From the NCBI GenBank assembly GCA_019237115.1, contig JAFAHS010000327.1, positions 1 through 64,000 on the forward strand: 64,000 bases of DNA. Direction: 5' to 3'. A model generated the notes under the pieces. It ran no database searches. It saw only the letters and a program-made list of their open reading frames with translations, and was not told where the DNA came from. The position numbers and the translations under genes are program-made. Within the stretch, counting starts at the first letter, position 1, and each line of letters opens with the position of its first letter. This stretch comes from Deltaproteobacteria bacterium (GTDB lineage Bacteria > Desulfobacterota > Binatia > Binatales > Binataceae). Below, piece after piece: positions 61,336 through 64,000 of this stretch.

Positions 61336-64000
61336 TCAGGGTCTCAATCCCGCTGCCCGCCGCAGAATCGCGGGAATCTGAGCCGACTCCTCGACCAGCG
61401 CCCGCGCGAACGCCAGCGCCTCCGAGCGCTGGTAGGTAAGTGCGTAGCTTTCCACCGTGCCGCAGAGATTTGCGTAACGCAGCGCCCCGATGGCCGCAGC
61501 GCTTTTCAGCGCGTGTGCCGCGCGGCCTAGGGCGACCAGGTCTTCCGCGTCGAGAGCCGACTTGAGCGCGGCGAGACGGTCAGGCAACTCGGAGAGAAAC
61601 GTCTCCACCAGTTTGCGCAGGACATCGTCGCCGGTCGCGGTGGACAGCTCGCGGAGTTCCAGGAGCGTCTGGGAGTCCAGCTCCGACTCCGACGGCGGCG
61701 CGTCATGCACCGCGGCCGGCACAGCGAATTCATCGGCAGGCTGCTTGGCGTTTCCACCGGGGGCGACGCCGTTCAAATTTTCCGACCAGGCAGCGAGCTT
61801 ATCCCCCAGCGACTGCAGGCGGACCGGCTTGCTCAGAAAATCATCCATGCCGGCTTCAATGCAGCGGTCCCGCTGCTCGTGGGTGGCGTTCGCGGTCATC
61901 GCGACTATCACCACATGGCGACCCCCACCTTCGCGACGGCGTATTTCGCGGGTCGCTTGGTAGCCATCCATCACCGGCATTTCGCAATCCATCAACACGA
62001 GGTCGTAGTTTTGCCGCGAAAGCGCGTCGAGCGCCGCCTGCGCGTCGCCCACAATGTCGCCGTGATAGCCGAGCACGCGGAGCTGTTCGGCGGCCAGCTC
62101 GCGATTTACCGGGTTGTCTTCCACGACCAGGACTCGCTGCGCCTGGTTGGAACGATTCGGCGTCTGGGTCGGAGCGCCACGCCCGTTCGATAAGATTGCG
62201 CTCGTGCCGGCTTCGCTGCGGGCGGCGGGTTCCCCGTCGGCAGAGACGCGGGGGAACTCGACTTCATCATCGTCACTTGCGGTTTCGAAGCGAGCGGTGA
62301 AAGAAAAAGTGGATCCCCGGCCAGGTTCGCTCTCGATCGTGATGTTACCCCCCATCTGCCGCACGAGTTGCGCCGAGATGACCAGGCCCAGTCCGGTACC
62401 ACCGTAGCGCCGCGCGGTTGAACTCTCGGCCTGCACGAACGGTTCGAACAGACTTGCCTGGACCTCGCGCGCGATACCGATGCCGGTGTCTCGCACCTCG
62501 AACCTGATCGCTTGTTCCTGCGCGGAGTCGTGGTCTTTGCCGACGCTTACCGTCACCGCGCCCTGCGCGGTGAACTTGATGGCATTGGAGATCAGGTTGT
62601 TCAGGATTTGACGCACCCGATTGGGGTCGCCCTTCAAGCGCGCTGGCAGGTTTTCATTGAGCTGAAGGTCCAGCGCGACGGGTTTTTGCGCCGCTGCTTC
62701 ACGGAACGCGGCCACGGTGGTCTTTGCCAATTCGCGCAGGTCGAAGACGATTTTTTCCAGCACCACGCGCCCGGCTGAAAGTTTGGTGAAGTCCAGGATG
62801 TCGTTGACGATCGCGATCAGGAGTTTACTGCTGGATTCGATTATCGACGCGCGCTCGCGCTGTTCGCGGTTGAGATCGGTGAGCTGCAGCAACTCCGCCA
62901 TCCCCACGATCGCGTTAAGCGGGGTACGAATTTCATGGCTCATGTTGGCGAGAAAGGTGGCGCGGGTCTGGGCGGCTTCGATTGCCAGGTCCCGGGCACG
63001 TTGCAGTTCCTTGTGCAACCGTGTGTGTTCGGTATTGTCGCGGGCGGTTACGGCGTAGCCCTCGATGCGGCCCGGGAGGGTTCGGATTGCCGATGCGGAT
63101 ACGACAACGTCGACCTCGGTGCCGTCCTTGCGGATGACGCGGGTTTCGAAGTTCTCGACGGGTTTGCCCGCTACCAGCAAGGCGGCCACTTTCTGCGGTT
63201 CGCCGCGGCGATCTTCGGGAACGGACAACCTGTACGACCTGCCGAGGACCTCGTTGCTTCGATACCCGAATAGCCGCTCCGCACCGGCATTCCAGCTGGT
63301 GACGATCCCCTGCGGGGACAGGCTCATCACCGCGTCGGGAACGAAACTGGCCACCGACGCGAACAGTGCGCGCTCGATCTTCGCGTCGTATCGACCGGTG
63401 ACGTCGCGCAAGACCAGCAGCGCTCCTTGAATAGTGCCATCCGGGCCGGTAACCGGCCGTACCGATGCGTCGATCCAGCGCTCTCGTCCGGTTACGCGTT
63501 CGCGCACGCGCAGTTCAAATCCCTCGATCACCCTCCCGGACAGTGCGCGCGCGAGGAACATCTGATCAGGAGTAATCGGAGTAGTCGAGCCGGGCGCGAA
63601 CACCTCGTATTGGCTCAACCAATCCGCCGGTCTGAGGTCCGCTCGCAACTCGCGCTTCGCTGCGGGGTTCATCAGCACCGGCCGCAGGTTCTTGTCGACC
63701 ATCACGACCGCGTCCGGCAGGCTGTTGAGAATCGATTCGAGCAGGGCATTCTGCGCGCCCAGCGCAGCGCTGCGATCGCGTACCCGCTCCTCCAGCGTGG
63801 CGTTGGCCTGTTCCAGCTGCCTGCCGCTCAGTTCCAGCGCGTCTGTGCTGCGCCGATAGCGAGAGAGCAGAGCCGCGGCGGCGGCGCCCATCAGAATCAG
63901 CCAGAGGACGACCACGCTCCCGCCGACTGTGATTACCACGATGCGGCGACGGGAAGCGTCGCGGGCCTGCCGCGAACCCGCTGCGAGCAGCTGTTCTTCT
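61336..64000 (-). CDS. Hybrid sensor histidine kinase with receiver and Hpt domains (5' end beyond the window)
   Basis: The frame remains open to the right edge, so the 867-residue product from GTG 63939 is only the part after the sensor. The translated text before it ([19 protein letters not shown]) and the membrane helix [16 protein letters not shown] suggest the end of a CHASE3-like domain. Two PAS domains follow (about 60-180 and 190-310), then a kinase HisKA/HATPase with the phospho-His in [18 protein letters not shown] near 333 and the GTGLGLVIS box near 520. Next is a receiver with [17 protein letters not shown] and acceptor Asp in [13 protein letters not shown] near 660, and an Hpt domain with [14 protein letters not shown] near 830. 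Its partner regulator is not in the window. Confidence 0.88.
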   Translation of the reverse strand, partial: EEQLLAAGSRQARDASRRRIVVITVGGSVVVLWLILMGAAAAALLSRYRRSTDALELSGRQLEQANATLEERVRDRSAALGAQNALLESILNSLPDAVVMVDKNLRPVLMNPAAKRELRADLRPADWLSQYEVFAPGSTTPITPDQMFLARALSGRVIEGFELRVRERVTGRERWIDASVRPVTGPDGTIQGALLVLRDVTGRYDAKIERALFASVASFVPDAVMSLSPQGIVTSWNAGAERLFGYRSNEVLGRSYRLSVPEDRRGEPQKVAALLVAGKPVENFETRVIRKDGTEVDVVVSASAIRTLPGRIEGYAVTARDNTEHTRLHKELQRARDLAIEAAQTRATFLANMSHEIRTPLNAIVGMAELLQLTDLNREQRERASIIESSSKLLIAIVNDILDFTKLSAGRVVLEKIVFDLRELAKTTVAAFREAAAQKPVALDLQLNENLPARLKGDPNRVRQILNNLISNAIKFTAQGAVTVSVGKDHDSAQEQAIRFEVRDTGIGIAREVQASLFEPFVQAESSTARRYGGTGLGLVISAQLVRQMGGNITIESEPGRGSTFSFTARFETASDDDEVEFPRVSADGEPAARSEAGTSAILSNGRGAPTQTPNRSNQAQRVLVVEDNPVNRELAAEQLRVLGYHGDIVGDAQAALDALSRQNYDLVLMDCEMPVMDGYQATREIRRREGGGRHVVIVAMTANATHEQRDRCIEAGMDDFLSKPVRLQSLGDKLAAWSENLNGVAPGGNAKQPADEFAVPAAVHDAPPSESELDSQTLLELRELSTATGDDVLRKLVETFLSELPDRLAALKSALDAEDLVALGRAAHALKSAAAIGALRYANLCGTVESYALTYQRSEALAFARALVEESAQIPAILRRAAGLRP

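Overview
The window is a 64 kb piece of a moderately GC-rich Gram-negative bacterial chromosome. An outer-membrane efflux system, exported periplasmic proteins, cytochrome bd, Rieske oxygenases, sterol-type GMC oxidases and very long AAA/TPR regulators suggest a metabolically versatile soil-type bacterium. The lineage cannot be fixed from sequence alone. Gene content recalls uncultivated soil groups (Binatota, Rokubacteria, Acidobacteria), but that is inference. There are no rRNA genes, no tRNA genes I could recognise, no CRISPR array and no intact transposase.

Region 1 (1-4651, minus strand) is a sterol/ketone redox cluster: an old-yellow-enzyme reductase, an intact cholesterol-oxidase-like GMC flavoprotein, a second GMC gene with a large internal deletion, and the start of an alpha/beta hydrolase that leaves the window. 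Region 2 (4996-6321) is a metallophosphoesterase. Region 3 (6793-13614) holds two very large AAA-ATPase/TPR regulators transcribed away from each other. Region 4 (13636-21347, minus strand) is a detoxification island: GlcG/HbpS protein, DsbA-like protein, peroxiredoxin, succinate-semialdehyde-type dehydrogenase, DJ-1/PfpI protein, exported hydrolase and two zinc alcohol dehydrogenases.

Region 5 (about 19.7-42 kb) is the most striking. It contains an orphan Pycsar-type membrane effector, moaA, fdhD, a YdeP-type molybdopterin oxidoreductase coupled to cydA-cydB, the ytcA-mdtN-mdtO efflux genes behind a fragment of their outer-membrane factor, a sigma-54 activator, and a three-gene membrane formate dehydrogenase. 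The catalytic subunit of that dehydrogenase is read through an in-frame UGA as selenocysteine, followed at the standard distance by a SECIS hairpin. Three directly repeated copies of an unrecognised element of about 150 bp (near 19.7, 35.5 and 41.85 kb) bound and divide this block. A consensus-perfect sigma-54 promoter lies upstream of the YdeP-like gene. Together the genes form a route from formate through a molybdopterin centre and the quinone pool to a bd oxidase, with cofactor assembly and control genes included.

Region 6 (42.6-49.3 kb) is a mixed stretch: a frameshifted membrane protein, an LssY_C protein, an ArsR/AHSA1/TfoX cassette, an arsenite methyltransferase and a DUF4239 protein. 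Region 7 (49.4-61.2 kb, minus strand) is an aromatic catabolic cluster: Rieske oxygenase alpha and beta, MsrA, then TetR, an HpaB-like hydroxylase, a MetE-like zinc protein, an HpaE-like dehydrogenase, an FAH-family isomerase/decarboxylase, a type I extradiol dioxygenase, an HpaH-like hydratase and an HpaI-like aldolase. The predicted end products are pyruvate and succinic semialdehyde. A hybrid histidine kinase runs off the right edge.

Several genes carry single-event indels in short repeats (OYE, AHSA1, the 42.6 kb membrane protein). These are either recent gene decay or uncorrected sequencing errors, and raw reads would be needed to decide.
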